This document shows positions 43,852 through 52,265 of a stretch of 64,000 nucleotides of DNA, piece by piece (positions within the stretch are counted from its first letter, which is position 1; every line of letters begins with the position of its first letter). A program made the position numbers and the translations under genes. Source of the DNA: an uncultured Eggerthellaceae bacterium. Its GTDB lineage: Bacteria; Actinomycetota; Coriobacteriia; Coriobacteriales; Eggerthellaceae. The DNA lies in NCBI GenBank assembly GCA_947566075.1, contig CANOIM010000004.1:121786-185785 (forward strand), in the 5' to 3' direction. The notes under the pieces were generated by a model. It saw only the letters and a program-made list of their open reading frames with translations, did not search any database and was not told the origin of the DNA.

Positions 43852-45732
43852 CTACGGCCTTCCCTGCAATGAAGGGAGTATATAGGGTGCAAATATGAAA
43901 GCCGCCACAGTGACAGCACCAGCGAGAAGCGTTGTCCCCACGAACCCAGCTACTCGTTTTGCCATCTTCGCGTCGATGTCGCCTTGTGCCCGTTTGAGAG
44001 CCTTGTGCATCTTATCGAGGTCGTCTTTCGTGACGATGCTTTGAGAGGCTGCGAACACATTCTGCATATACCCGCCGTTGAGCTTCAACTTCTTGTATTC
44101 CTTGTCGTTTTCGCCGCCCAAAGGTTCATAGGGCGTGAATAGGCTGGCTTCAAGGGCGACAAGGAAGGGCCAAGGCTTGGATGGGTCTTTCTGCGCAAGA
44201 CCTTCGAATTGCTTATATAGCTCACTTGGATCGAGGAGGTATTCGGAAGGGACTAGGCCCCTTTCTTTAAGGCCGATTTCAAGAGCCGCTTCCCATTCCT
44301 CCAGCCACAGCAGCTTTCCGTCCCGCTTCCGAGAATGCTTAGTGGCTTCTATATCGTCCAGCACAATGGCTCTCTGAAGCGACTGGAGCAATCTAATCTG
44401 ACTTGGCCCGAGCTCCAGAGATCCGAATCCACCGAGAGACCGCTCGTAATCCTCTTCAGCCGTGGACTGGTTTGCTGAGGCCCTCTCTTTCAACACCTCT
44501 CCGATATCAAGTACGCATGCGATGGCGAATGTACCGAGTCCCACGAAGTTGACCCTGACGACGAATTCTGTGAGGAGCTTCTCCTTAGAGCCCTTTGATG
44601 CGATAGCGGCTCTGATGGCCGCATCTGAGAGATCCACCGCAGAGAAGACGCCACAGGAGACCGTGGACATCCTCGCGATGGTCTTATTCCTGAAAGGAAG
44701 AACGTCTTGAGGGTCTATTCGACGCAAGTCTTCGAGGCTTGCGACCTTCAATGTTTTCACCTCGTGCGTCAGTCTTCGAATGAAGAAGAACGACCTGATA
44801 AGGCATTGGTTGAGGATGATCGGCTTCGCCTGTCTGCCAACCTCATGGAGGACGCCCAGCTCGGTTCTGAAGTCGAAGCGCAGGACCTCGACGATTTTTC
44901 CGTCCTCGTCCCTTCGCGCGAAGAACGTCCCGTTGAACATCTTCGAGACGATCTCTCTGAAAACGCAGCCATCTGTTTGCTCCATTGCCGGACGGGCGTT
45001 TTCGAAAACCGGAAGCGCTGAGAGCTGTTTTATGAGCGAAAGGATTGGTCCTGGCACACCCGTGCCTTTGCCAAGATTGCCGCTAGAGCCCGCGATGTCG
45101 CTAGCGATATGCATCACCCAGGAAACCGTTCCCAAGATCACCTTCTCGCCAAAGCTCTTACCGAGGAACTGGCGATGCGTTTCGGGGACCTCGACGATTA
45201 GGAGCCTTCCTGCTGTATCGGTGCCGATCACCTTTCCGGTGAACTGGGTGAAGATCGAGCACACCAGGCCGCCTAAGCTGAAATGATGAGAGAAGTCTCT
45301 CAGATGATGCTGATAGCCACCTCCGAAGTCAGGCATGCTGCCGTCGGCTGCGGACTTGAAGTTATTCTCAAGGTATCGGATCGCACCTGCAAGGTCATCT
45401 CCCTCGTAGCCAGCCAGTTTGGCCATGGATACGACGAAATCGTTGACCTTGGAGGCGCCCCATTCGTTCGCTCTCTCCAGCGAGAACTTCCCGACGAAGA
45501 AGGAATCGACCAGACCGGCAACGATTCCGCTCGCGACCGCAACAGTGCAATCTAATTTGTCGGCGTGGTCGAGCCTTGCCTCCCAGCGGGTCTCGTCCTC
45601 CAGTAGCCCTTCCTTCAATAAGGCAGGGTTGCCGGAAAGGTCTCCTGGAGCCGGGAGAAGTTTCGTTTTGGGAAACTCGATGCTGAAAGTACATTCGAGC
45701 GCTTCAGCGTTCTTTGAAAGTGAATCGTTCAT
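43852..45732 (-). CDS. Large protein of unknown function with a hydrophobic, glycine-rich end (626 aa)
   Basis: I recognise the sequence pattern (DHADKLDCTVAVASGIVAGL, FSLERANEWG, GGYQHHLRDFSHHFS, MHIASDIAGSSGN, LPFRNKTIARM) as a conserved uncharacterised family in anaerobes, but know no function. Short hydrophobic segments occur near residues 55-75 and at the end (GFVGTTLLAGAVTVAAFIFA), followed in another frame by a Gly/Ala-rich region with the look of a membrane-inserting glycine zipper. The conserved His-rich block and Asp residues suggest a catalytic or binding core. It heads a three-part operon with the displaced C-terminus and a GIY-YIG-like protein, between two repeat-rich gaps in a defence island. 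A membrane-active defence effector is possible; this is inference. Confidence 0.7.
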   Translation of the reverse strand: MNDSLSKNAEALECTFSIEFPKTKLLPAPGDLSGNPALLKEGLLEDETRWEARLDHADKLDCTVAVASGIVAGLVDSFFVGKFSLERANEWGASKVNDFVVSMAKLAGYEGDDLAGAIRYLENNFKSAADGSMPDFGGGYQHHLRDFSHHFSLGGLVCSIFTQFTGKVIGTDTAGRLLIVEVPETHRQFLGKSFGEKVILGTVSWVMHIASDIAGSSGNLGKGTGVPGPILSLIKQLSALPVFENARPAMEQTDGCVFREIVSKMFNGTFFARRDEDGKIVEVLRFDFRTELGVLHEVGRQAKPIILNQCLIRSFFFIRRLTHEVKTLKVASLEDLRRIDPQDVLPFRNKTIARMSTVSCGVFSAVDLSDAAIRAAIASKGSKEKLLTEFVVRVNFVGLGTFAIACVLDIGEVLKERASANQSTAEEDYERSLGGFGSLELGPSQIRLLQSLQRAIVLDDIEATKHSRKRDGKLLWLEEWEAALEIGLKERGLVPSEYLLDPSELYKQFEGLAQKDPSKPWPFLVALEASLFTPYEPLGGENDKEYKKLKLNGGYMQNVFAASQSIVTKDDLDKMHKALKRAQGDIDAKMAKRVAGFVGTTLLAGAVTVAAFIFAPYILPSLQGRP

Positions 45733-45860
45733 ACCATGCCAATCGAAAGATACTTTACGTATGTATTATAAAACCGGGGCGTAAAGCAGCTGTCCCATTC
45801 ACGCACAATTGCTGACAATGGCGCATGGAGCCTGCTAGCGATAATCCGATGATCATTTTG

Positions 45861-45897
45861 GGAGCATGATATTAGAACATATCTAATGTCATGCTCC
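45861..45897. repeat. Palindrome: 16-bp stem, 5-nt loop
   Basis: GGAGCATGATATTAGA and TCTAATGTCATGCTCC pair fully (one G-U) around ACATA. It lies 130 bp upstream of the 626-aa gene. Same family as 42681-42715. Confidence 0.8.
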
Positions 45898-45995
45898 ATA
45901 CTACGTAAAGCACCCACGAGGAGCAGTCGACAGGCAAGCTAGCGTCCGGGTCTTTCTCGACGGGCAGCCTGACATTCAACGCAAGAGCCGTCATA

Positions 45996-46043
45996 CCAAA
46001 CAAGGAGGATGCGTCAAGTACAAGCACGCATTCGACGCATCAT
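45996..46043 (+). repeat. 48-bp repeat with internal inverted repeat, copy 2
   Basis: Matches 42719-42766 at about 85-90 % by eye; GATGCGTC / GACGCATC form the inverted repeat, and base changes in one arm are matched in the other, so the pairing is conserved. It lies in the 480-bp gap before the plus-strand gene at 46214, which otherwise shows nothing. Confidence 0.65.
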
Positions 46044-46213
46044 ACGGAAAGTGTGATGTTGCGTGCGGCCCGAAACGCGTTTAGAATGAGCGGGTCACGG
46101 CCGTGGCAACCATTTTATCCAGAGCGGGAGTAGAGAGTTGGCTCGATGATACCCGCACCAACCTAGGCGAAAGCCCAAGGTGGTAATGCCAACATCGATG
46201 AAAGGAGCCTCTT

Positions 46214-46693
46214 ATGCCCTTTGTCTCAAAAAATGCAGTTACAGCTAAGTACTTCGATGTGCCACGCAGGGAGATGCACTATCTCAGCCACCCTCAAGGG
46301 TTCTCTTCAGGGATGGCCCAAGGAAATTTGGGGTACCAAATGGCCTACAGCATCGAGGTGCTCGAGGAGCGGCTGGCAGACAACGGAAAGTATTGCGTTC
46401 TGCAGCTGAACATGGATCGCAAAGATGGTGGCTGGATGAACCCTACATCTTGGTCGCTCTATGCGAATGGGAGCAAGGTCGCAAGCGGGAGCGGAACATT
46501 CGCCCGTGAGTGCTTCTATTCCTCTGAATCAGCTTTTCTTGAAGCGTGTCAGGAAGCTATTGAGGGGTCGAATGTTCCTGAAATAAGCGGGCGTGAGTAC
46601 GATCTCCTGAAGATCGCCTGTCGCATAGCAGCATTCGAGCCCTTCGACGACGGCTCCTGCATCCTTGGCGAGAGGGCTTACAGAGTGTTTTAA
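46214..46693 (+). CDS. Protein of unknown function (159 aa)
   Basis: The ATG at 46214 follows AAAGGAGCC. The protein starts MPFVSKNAVTAKYFDV, has mixed alpha/beta character and no membrane segment (DNGKYCVLQLNMDRKDGGWM, FARECFYSSESAFLEACQEA). No domain recognised. It is alone on this strand between minus-strand defence genes. Confidence 0.5.
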   Translation: MPFVSKNAVTAKYFDVPRREMHYLSHPQGFSSGMAQGNLGYQMAYSIEVLEERLADNGKYCVLQLNMDRKDGGWMNPTSWSLYANGSKVASGSGTFARECFYSSESAFLEACQEAIEGSNVPEISGREYDLLKIACRIAAFEPFDDGSCILGERAYRVF

Positions 46694-46763
46694 GCAGCTT
46701 GGCTATGGGAGTTGCGATACAAACGCCCTGAGTGCCCAATATCATGGACCAGTATCCAGACAA

Positions 46764-46798
46764 GCGACCCCTAGTTAATGCGATTAACAAGGGGTCGC
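46764..46798. repeat. Long hairpin, 15 of 16 pairs, 3-nt loop
   Basis: GCGACCCCTAGTTAAT and ATTAACAAGGGGTCGC pair except for one A-A mismatch around GCG. It is 70 bp beyond the 159-aa gene, so it may serve as its terminator, but no T-run follows; it may instead be a REP-like palindrome, as a RAYT remnant lies 320 bp away. The rest of 46694-47120 shows no supported gene. Confidence 0.65.
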
Positions 46799-47120
46799 CC
46801 TTCTCCAGTCGCGCAATATTCTCCCGCATCGCCCGATGGGCGCGGTAAAACATGCCTTCGGTGATGCCACCGACATACGACAAGGTCACGAGTCGGCGCG
46901 ATGTGTCAGGGCTACGCCCGAGTAACGGGTTGTCCGGCTGGACCAGCTCCAGGCTCAAGACGTCCAGTCTCGCCACATGTCAGCTGGAATCTCACGTGTA
47001 GATGACAGCAAACATCTCTGGGGGAAGCGGCCTTTCATGGAGATCCATCATAAAAATGGCACCGAATAAGCACTGCTTGGGTTCACAACCTACAATAGTG
47101 GATTCGCGATTAAGCGGCAC

Positions 47121-47321
47121 ATGCTAGCAGATAGCGAGGTGCAGGCTGTTGCTTGTCGCTTTGACGGAGAGGATTTCGCGAACTCCATCGCAATGTCATC
47201 AAAAGAAGAGAAGGACAAAGCGATAAAGAAGCTGGGGGTAGCTAATCTGTCAGTAAGACAGATAGAAAGGCTCACAAAAATAGGTCACGGAATAATCCAA
47301 GGATGCCGCCCAGAAACCTGA
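47121..47321 (+). pseudogene. C-terminal remnant of a REP-associated tyrosine transposase (RAYT)
   Basis: KKLGVANLSVRQIERLTKIG followed by HGIIQG matches the C-terminal helix-turn-helix found in Y1-type REP transposases (usual form: GLSIRQIERLTGISRGII). The preceding EEKDKAIKKL is also typical. The catalytic HUH and Tyr region is missing upstream. A decayed insertion in the interval with palindromic repeats. Confidence 0.6.
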
Positions 47322-47368
47322 CGTTATCCACGTCTCTTATCATCTGTTGCACTATATATCCTCTTCGC

Positions 47369-49720
47369 TCACAACGAATGTCTGTGTCTTTCAATAAAAG
47401 AGCGGAGCTTGTTCTCGTAGTTGGGAAGCCAATTGTTATAAGCATAACAAGTAACACCATTGATTTCCGTCTTAGTGTAGTGTTTGTATTCTCGCCCCTT
47501 GGGGGATGATTTTCTAAGCAATGGGTGGGCGAGGCCGAGATTGACTTCAGACCAATGTGACTTGAAAAGCAATTCACCATTTTCAACGATATTAAATAAC
47601 TCGATAATAAGCGGCAGGCATCTATTAACAGATCGATGACGCATCCGATGCATAGTGACCTTGGGATATGTATCGATAATTGATACGCTCGACAGATCGT
47701 CGGAGGATTTTTCGGCGATCTGACCCTTCCTATAGGAAAAGGCAGCATCCCCTTCCTGTGACACTTTAGAAGGCATTCCTAGGATTGGGGATAGGACTTC
47801 ATCGAGACAAGAAAAAGCAGGGGTCAAGGCACCAATCCCAGAATGATGGTGCACATAATTCTGTGCTGCCCAAGACGAACGCTCGGCGAATTGAATATTT
47901 CGACTCGCCTCTCTACCGCTGAAAAGCCAGACTGAAGATATTTTATTCACGGGATCGACGCTGCTTATATCGGTTTTATACTTTGACACCGCCTCTGTAA
48001 ACGCGCCCTCTTTCGGATAGCCCCTCCACAAAACAGTCGCTTTGCTGTATTTGGCATCAAAAATATGCCACTCTGGCTCACCTCGGCCTCTGTCCACCAT
48101 AAGCATGAAGTCCGGTTGCCAATAGCCATCAAATCCTCTTGCTTTACCCGCACAGCGACACGATAATCTATGGAACGGAATGCCATTTTCTTCTCGCCTA
48201 TCTCCGTAAACCACGGGCTGATAATAGAGCCAAACACGTGTCTCATCGTGTTTCAACTTATAGAGCGTTGCAACCCGTTTCTCAGCGCTGTAATAGCGGG
48301 AGCTGAGAGAAAAGGAAGCTTGCATGATCGGCTTTTCCTCTACATTGTCTTCAGTGAATCCAGCATTATGAAACCAACAAAGTAAGCGAAAGAGCACGAA
48401 GTACTCATATAATCTATCAAGCCGTAACGAATGAAGAGCAAGGTTTTCCCGAGCCAATGAAAAGTCGCCAAATGTGAGCCACCGAAGTGCAAGATCAAAA
48501 ATCCTTGAGTAGCATTTTACTTCTTGAAACACTTTCGTTCTTTTGGGAGGGCGAGTAAACTCAGCTTTTACATCAGGCAAAGCTGATTCATACTTTCGCT
48601 TCAGCCTCGAAAGGCGTCCGATTACATCCTGCAACTTTGCAATATAGTAATTTTCTCTATCCGCATACTGACGTAACAAAGTGAGAGCGGGTAGCGAGTA
48701 CTCATTTCCTACTATAGGATTCAATTTTCCCTCTAGGGTTTTGATGGATGCGATACCGCTTTTCAGGCTATAGCGAATGTCTCTCGCTTTCGATAGGAGC
48801 TCCTCCAAAAACCCCATAACAAACCTATTTTCATAACTATCATAACTTTTTGCGCGAACGTCTGTCTCAACCTCCCTAGGAAGATAATATCTTCCAAGAT
48901 AATTGACACTGGTCTCATACGGCGTCTCAAATAGCACATGAGAATTCTTTGCCATCCACAGCAACTCGCGACTACCTGCACGGCGTATCTCCCTAGGGGG
49001 CAATCTCCTCGTCGTATGCAATATCTTATTAAATCCATGGGAGTGAAAATAATCATAATCACTCTCGTACTCTGAGATTGAGGCTTCCATGAGCTGTAGA
49101 ACCGATGAGAGCGATTTTGGAGAGCTACCACGCAAAGCAGCCTCTATGATTGAGTAAGCAGACCCATCATCCTCGCATCCTGTAAACATCCAACCCGCAA
49201 CGGTCTGCTCTTCTGCATCAAGTAATTCGTTAAGCATTTGAGAAATCAAAGGTGTCTGATAATCCTCATTGCTAAGGCAAGGGATATCTTTTGTTGTGAG
49301 GACGACTTCATCTTCGGGTGAGTCCCGAAACATTAATGCAACTTCTATACGAGCAAATCCATATGTCAACAAAAAAGGATGCTTTTCGCTCTGCTTCATC
49401 GGAACACGAATATCACTAAACTTCTCGCTCCCCGCCCCCGAAGATAAGCGCTGAACTTCAGATGCAACAATAGGGTCTGATCCATTAACACTAATACACA
49501 ACTCGGAAACGGGAAGGTCGCTAAGTAGACGCACAGAGAAACTATAGGATGCATTCTCTATTACTGGAGCCTCTGGCGCAATATCAATAGAGCTGGATAC
49601 TACGGATGACGCATAAAGCGGATAGTCACACGATTCGTCCGTGAAATCATTTCTAATCCTAATATATCCGAGAGGATGAATACTATATGAAGTATTGGTA
49701 GAAACCACTGTCTTTACCAA
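47369..49720 (-). CDS. McrC-like nuclease subunit (DUF2357 type)
   Basis: The 783-aa protein has an N-terminal beta-rich region, a central DUF2357-like helical domain (YDSYENRFVMGFLEELL, LDRLYEYFVLFRLLCWF) and a PD-(D/E)xK nuclease near 535-565: GYWQPDFMLMVDRG and EWHIFDAKYSK. It overlaps the McrB-like gene by 38 bp. McrC-type subunits dock on the GTPase ring and cut DNA or RNA. The start codon is unclear: TTG at 49720, or GTG at 49708. Confidence 0.82.
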   Translation of the reverse strand: MVKTVVSTNTSYSIHPLGYIRIRNDFTDESCDYPLYASSVVSSSIDIAPEAPVIENASYSFSVRLLSDLPVSELCISVNGSDPIVASEVQRLSSGAGSEKFSDIRVPMKQSEKHPFLLTYGFARIEVALMFRDSPEDEVVLTTKDIPCLSNEDYQTPLISQMLNELLDAEEQTVAGWMFTGCEDDGSAYSIIEAALRGSSPKSLSSVLQLMEASISEYESDYDYFHSHGFNKILHTTRRLPPREIRRAGSRELLWMAKNSHVLFETPYETSVNYLGRYYLPREVETDVRAKSYDSYENRFVMGFLEELLSKARDIRYSLKSGIASIKTLEGKLNPIVGNEYSLPALTLLRQYADRENYYIAKLQDVIGRLSRLKRKYESALPDVKAEFTRPPKRTKVFQEVKCYSRIFDLALRWLTFGDFSLARENLALHSLRLDRLYEYFVLFRLLCWFHNAGFTEDNVEEKPIMQASFSLSSRYYSAEKRVATLYKLKHDETRVWLYYQPVVYGDRREENGIPFHRLSCRCAGKARGFDGYWQPDFMLMVDRGRGEPEWHIFDAKYSKATVLWRGYPKEGAFTEAVSKYKTDISSVDPVNKISSVWLFSGREASRNIQFAERSSWAAQNYVHHHSGIGALTPAFSCLDEVLSPILGMPSKVSQEGDAAFSYRKGQIAEKSSDDLSSVSIIDTYPKVTMHRMRHRSVNRCLPLIIELFNIVENGELLFKSHWSEVNLGLAHPLLRKSSPKGREYKHYTKTEINGVTCYAYNNWLPNYENKLRSFIERHRHSL

Positions 49721-52265
49721 ATTCTTTCATGCGCTCAAGCTGTTTCTTGGTCGTTTTAAGCTGGGAGCACTTATCCGACAAATCCTCTATTAGTTCGCCA
49801 ACCCTCTCCTCTGGACCAACAATTTGAGGAAGGACTTTCTGAGAGAATGCATAATCAAGTGGTGCATACTGGCTATCCTTTGACCGTAGTGACATAAGAC
49901 GCGATGCGCTCGCAATATAACGCCTCATCATCAGTTGGCTTCGTGGGGAGATTGCAAACGAATGCATTCTGCATATACGAACCAAATCATCAAGTAATTG
50001 CACATTATCCTGATCCGATGCGCCCGTCTCTTTGCAGTCAAATGCCCGAAAAAGTCGACTGCTCGAAAATGCCTCTTCAGACGCAAACACCTTATTGATG
50101 TTCGACTGATCAAAATCGAAATCGATAAAATCTGGATCTAAAGTTATAACCCAACTCCTATCGAGGAACCGATGTGACAGCGTCTCGGTCGTATGGTCAT
50201 AATTAACGGTTGCCAGAAAGCGAACATGATTCGGAAGGCACCATTTCTCTACTCCACCAAGAGTGAACGACGCACCATCCTCCCAAAAAGAATCACACGC
50301 CCTGAGAAACGGTGCCCAATAATGCTCAATAGGACTCAGGTTTGCCTCATCGAGCAGAAATACATACGGAGGAATACCTCCGACGTTACTCTGCTCTTTA
50401 GAAAGCAAACGCATAGCATCGTAAACTGACGGATTAGCCTTCTCGTATGACTTTGCAAGTGGATTGTAGTATCCAACGTAGTCCCTATATGAAGTCCATC
50501 CATTCTCAACATTGATTTCCGTGAAGCGTCTGCCTGCATCATCATTCGTAAGACCCAAAACGCCTGCCAAAATATTACACAAACTTGTCTTGCCTGTCCC
50601 TGGAAGACCCGAAAATGTGGTTATATAACCTTGAGTAAGGCAGACCATTAAATTTACCGTATCGTTGCGGGTAATCTGCCTGTTTGCACGCTGATTGATT
50701 GCATCATAGATGAACTCGACGATTTCATCGTCTGTCATCTCATCTTCACCCATGCGTAGAGCAGCATACTCAGTGAGCGGCTCTTGGTCTGTCTCGTGAA
50801 AATCAACACCGGAAACCGCCGCTACGACCTTCCGAAGGATTTCACTTTCAAGAATCTTGGTCGATGTGGCAATCTCGTCGTTGATCCCACCAATAATCCC
50901 TTCAACATCTTTCTCTATTTTATTCTTACTAACAATTGCACGTTCGTACTCTTCTTCTAGGCGTTTAAGTTCTGCATTATGGTTCTCAATGTCTTTCTCA
51001 ATCTCATTCAACTCTTCACGTTTCTGAGCAAGCGCTTCATCTCGAACCTTTTCAAGCTGCCTACGGGCCTCGACAACCTTATCATTTGCCTCTCTTGCTT
51101 CCTGCTCAGCTATAGCTTGCGTTTCCCGAGCCACCCCACACTGATGTTTGATATCAGACAAAACGGATTCGAGCTTTCTTCGTTCTTCTGCAATACTGTC
51201 TTGAATGCCCGCGTCTTCAATAATCTTGTCCTTAAATAAGGGAAAATACCTCTCATCCCGAACGAGTTCGAGAATCTTTTCATCAGCAACCGAATCAATG
51301 ACCTGATTAATTACTTGTGCAGGAAGATGAGTCCAGTTGTCAATCTGAGACAACCAGTCAATTACGCGCTGCTTTCTAGCTTCATCAAGCTTGAGCTTGC
51401 CAGTATTATCATTAAAATTACGTACTGCGTTCTTGATATTGCGCAGTTGACTTTTGCCAAGCCCGCTAAACTCATCTGATGCATTAATTGCGCGCGTAAC
51501 AATATCAACAAGTTCCGCTTGCGGCATCCAATCAATCACATCATCATTGTTTTCAGCTTTCTTGTACATGGCATCAACTGTGCGCTTCTCTATAAACTCG
51601 AACCGCTTTACACCATATTCGTCATAAATAGGCAAGATAGCATTAGGTTCAAGTGTTCCTAGGCAACCCACCCGATAATCATTCGAACTTGGGGCAATGA
51701 GCGTTATGGCGCCGTTGTCTTTCCTAGAGTATCCAAATGGACCAAAACATAAGCCTGATGCATTTTTCGCAAGTATAAGTTTGCATACCAAATCATCAGC
51801 ACCATCGGAAATGGTAATTGGCGTATCAAACGGCTTGATGAATGAAACATTATCCTTAATTCCGACGACCTGAACCAACTCTGCTGATATCGAATGCTCC
51901 GAAAACAATTCAAATTCGAGATCGGATGAACCCTTGGTGAAAGTAGGATTGAGCTGCAGTTGATAGAAAGTGGAACTCTTTCCTAATGGATCGTAGGAAT
52001 TACTTTCGCCGAATTGCGCAGCATTTACTCGGGCAATTACGAGCATACCAAATTTACTTTGAATCTCAGATGAATCCGAACCTCCAGTAATGGCTGCGAA
52101 AAAAGAACCGTTATTCGGAAAAGCACTTCCTTCGATAGCCTTCCATACATTTGACTCTAGAAGGTAACGTGGATAAACAAAACAAAACTTCTTGTAGGCA
52201 GGATACGAAACCCAAGCGATCATTTCAGCGTGCACGCACTGTTCTGCTGTTCTGATCGTTTCCAT
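49683..52265 (-). CDS. McrB-like AAA+ NTPase with a long coiled coil (CoCoNuT-like)
   Basis: ATG at 52265 follows GAGGTAAGA; length 860 aa. N-terminal ~300 residues: unassigned recognition region (VSYPAYKKFCFVYPRYLLES). About 357-445: uninterrupted charged heptads (EARRQLEKVRDEALAQKREE, ELKRLEEEYERAIVSKNKIE). AAA+ domain: Walker A GLPGTGKTSL (~552), Walker B YVFLLDEANLSPIEHYW (~632), and ATVNYDHTTETLSHRFLDRS in place of the McrB signature MNxxDR, plus an Arg pair near the end. The coiled coil between the recognition and motor domains, with a DUF2357 McrC partner, is the hallmark of the coiled-coil nuclease tandem (CoCoNuT) branch of McrBC systems, predicted to respond to nucleic acid of invaders. 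Confidence 0.82.
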   Translation of the reverse strand: METIRTAEQCVHAEMIAWVSYPAYKKFCFVYPRYLLESNVWKAIEGSAFPNNGSFFAAITGGSDSSEIQSKFGMLVIARVNAAQFGESNSYDPLGKSSTFYQLQLNPTFTKGSSDLEFELFSEHSISAELVQVVGIKDNVSFIKPFDTPITISDGADDLVCKLILAKNASGLCFGPFGYSRKDNGAITLIAPSSNDYRVGCLGTLEPNAILPIYDEYGVKRFEFIEKRTVDAMYKKAENNDDVIDWMPQAELVDIVTRAINASDEFSGLGKSQLRNIKNAVRNFNDNTGKLKLDEARKQRVIDWLSQIDNWTHLPAQVINQVIDSVADEKILELVRDERYFPLFKDKIIEDAGIQDSIAEERRKLESVLSDIKHQCGVARETQAIAEQEAREANDKVVEARRQLEKVRDEALAQKREELNEIEKDIENHNAELKRLEEEYERAIVSKNKIEKDVEGIIGGINDEIATSTKILESEILRKVVAAVSGVDFHETDQEPLTEYAALRMGEDEMTDDEIVEFIYDAINQRANRQITRNDTVNLMVCLTQGYITTFSGLPGTGKTSLCNILAGVLGLTNDDAGRRFTEINVENGWTSYRDYVGYYNPLAKSYEKANPSVYDAMRLLSKEQSNVGGIPPYVFLLDEANLSPIEHYWAPFLRACDSFWEDGASFTLGGVEKWCLPNHVRFLATVNYDHTTETLSHRFLDRSWVITLDPDFIDFDFDQSNINKVFASEEAFSSSRLFRAFDCKETGASDQDNVQLLDDLVRICRMHSFAISPRSQLMMRRYIASASRLMSLRSKDSQYAPLDYAFSQKVLPQIVGPEERVGELIEDLSDKCSQLKTTKKQLERMKEFGKDSGFYQYFI

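Noticed and set aside
43852..43885. Programmed -1 frameshift in the 626-aa gene
   Set aside because: GGGAAGG is not a clean slippery heptamer and no downstream stimulator was evident; a deletion is simpler.
46557..46976. Minus-strand frame with plausible protein text (LVTLSYVGGITEGMFYRAH)
   Set aside because: Starts with GTG without a good ribosome site, overlaps the 159-aa gene by 137 bp and runs through a long hairpin. May be a remnant, but I could not name a family.
47369..52265. Reading the McrBC pair as a BREX or Lit-type system
   Set aside because: No PglZ, BrxC or related genes; the AAA+ and DUF2357 nuclease pair fits McrBC best.
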